Below are positions 16,348 through 16,512 of a DNA stretch of 16,512 nucleotides, piece by piece. This stretch comes from Alphaproteobacteria bacterium UBA2784. GTDB taxonomy: Bacteria > Pseudomonadota > Alphaproteobacteria > Micropepsales > Micropepsaceae. The number at the start of each line of letters is the position of its first letter. Positions within the stretch are counted from its first letter, which is position 1. The translations under genes were made by a program, and so were the position numbers. Below the pieces are notes generated by a model, which saw only the letters and a list, made by a program, of their open reading frames with translations, was not told the origin of the DNA and searched no databases. The stretch spans positions 1 through 16,512 of the forward strand of contig DEIC01000001.1 of assembly GCA_002352285.1 (NCBI GenBank). Reading direction: 5' to 3'.

Positions 16348-16446
16348 CGTGTCATTTTCAGCATAGACCAATGATATGCGATTTATAGCATAAAAATGCG
16401 TTATGCGAAAATAAGCATAAATTTGATTTATGCCGAAAATGACATA
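16348..16446. promoter_or_regulatory. Array of four HipB-type operators at 27-bp spacing
   Basis: Two perfect sites TATGC-N8-GCATA lie at 16375-16392 and 16402-16419. One near-perfect site (TATGC-N8-ACATA) is at 16429-16446 and one weaker site (CGTGT-N8-GCATA) at 16348-16365. Their centres (16356.5, 16383.5, 16410.5, 16437.5) are exactly 27 bp apart. The two outer sites are inverted near-copies of each other (15 of 18 bases). The format equals the E. coli hip operator TATCC-N8-GGATA with one changed base per arm. HipB binding is inferred from position and format. Confidence 0.8.
16382..16390 (-). promoter_or_regulatory. Candidate extended -10 promoter of hipBA inside an operator
   Basis: On the minus strand, TGCTATAAA (16390-16382) is an extended -10 with hexamer TATAAA. 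No strong -35 is seen. It lies within the 16375-16392 operator, so repressor binding would block it. It is 55 bases upstream of the preferred hipB start. Confidence 0.45.
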
Positions 16447-16482
16447 TGTGGGACCTGCCCGATCGGGGGAGGGAAATAGCCC

Positions 16483-16512
16483 CTACCTCAGCCTCTGGCT
16501 CGCAAACGTCAC
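16483..16512 (-). CDS. Last nine codons of a gene continuing beyond the window; paralogue of the remnant at 14246
   Basis: The minus strand reads VTFASQRLR then TAG. The nine residues are identical to the end of the remnant at 14246-14275, while three codons differ synonymously (CTG/TTG, AGG/CGG, ACG/ACA). The stop codon differs too (TAG/TGA). The body of the gene lies outside the window, so its function cannot be told. It is upstream of the hip operators on the same strand. Confidence 0.6.
   Translation of the reverse strand: MTFASQRLR

Overview
The window looks like a chromosomal segment of a GC-rich alphaproteobacterium. The evidence is the strong G/C bias at third codon positions in most genes, the Map-RadC pair, a secreted oligopeptidase B and the general gene style. 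A Hyphomonadaceae/Caulobacterales-like host is a guess that a 16S or protein search would have to confirm. No phage or transposase genes are visible.

Left part (1-8907), core-like. A minus-strand cluster holds a fused dipeptide-type ABC permease, a fused double ATP-binding protein whose catalytic motifs are almost all lost, and the first 28 codons of gabD. Divergent from it is a secreted oligopeptidase B. Convergent with that is an overlapping map-radC operon on the minus strand. Divergent from map is a single-domain CinA/MoCF protein, followed by a small secreted cysteine-pair protein with a strong intrinsic terminator.

Middle (5794-6014 and 8992-9376). Three copies of a non-coding hairpin-rich element lie here, one between ptrB and radC and two back-to-back upstream of tRNA-Leu(TAA). 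All three keep the same nested stem-loop layout, although the stem sequences of several arms differ. One copy is a complete 218-bp MITE-like insertion with 19-bp imperfect terminal inverted repeats and a 12-bp target duplication.

Right part (9460-16512), accessory-like. After tRNA-Leu(TAA) come a one-helix membrane protein of unknown function and a tightly overlapping kup-kdpD-kdpE operon. In that operon a shortened KdpD and its regulator sit with the Kup potassium transporter instead of the KdpFABC pump. Then come a 3'-end gene remnant, an orphan DUF433 (antitoxin-like) gene and an E. coli-type hipBA module on the minus strand. The hipBA promoter region carries four TATGC-N8-GCATA-type operators whose centres are exactly 27 bp apart. 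The last 30 bases encode the same nine C-terminal residues as the remnant at 14246, with only synonymous differences. The toxin-antitoxin block is therefore bracketed by duplicated gene tails.

The items most worth following up are the double pseudo-ATPase ABC system, the covarying hairpin element family with its clean insertion scar, the kup-kdpDE rewiring, and the four-operator 27-bp hip array.
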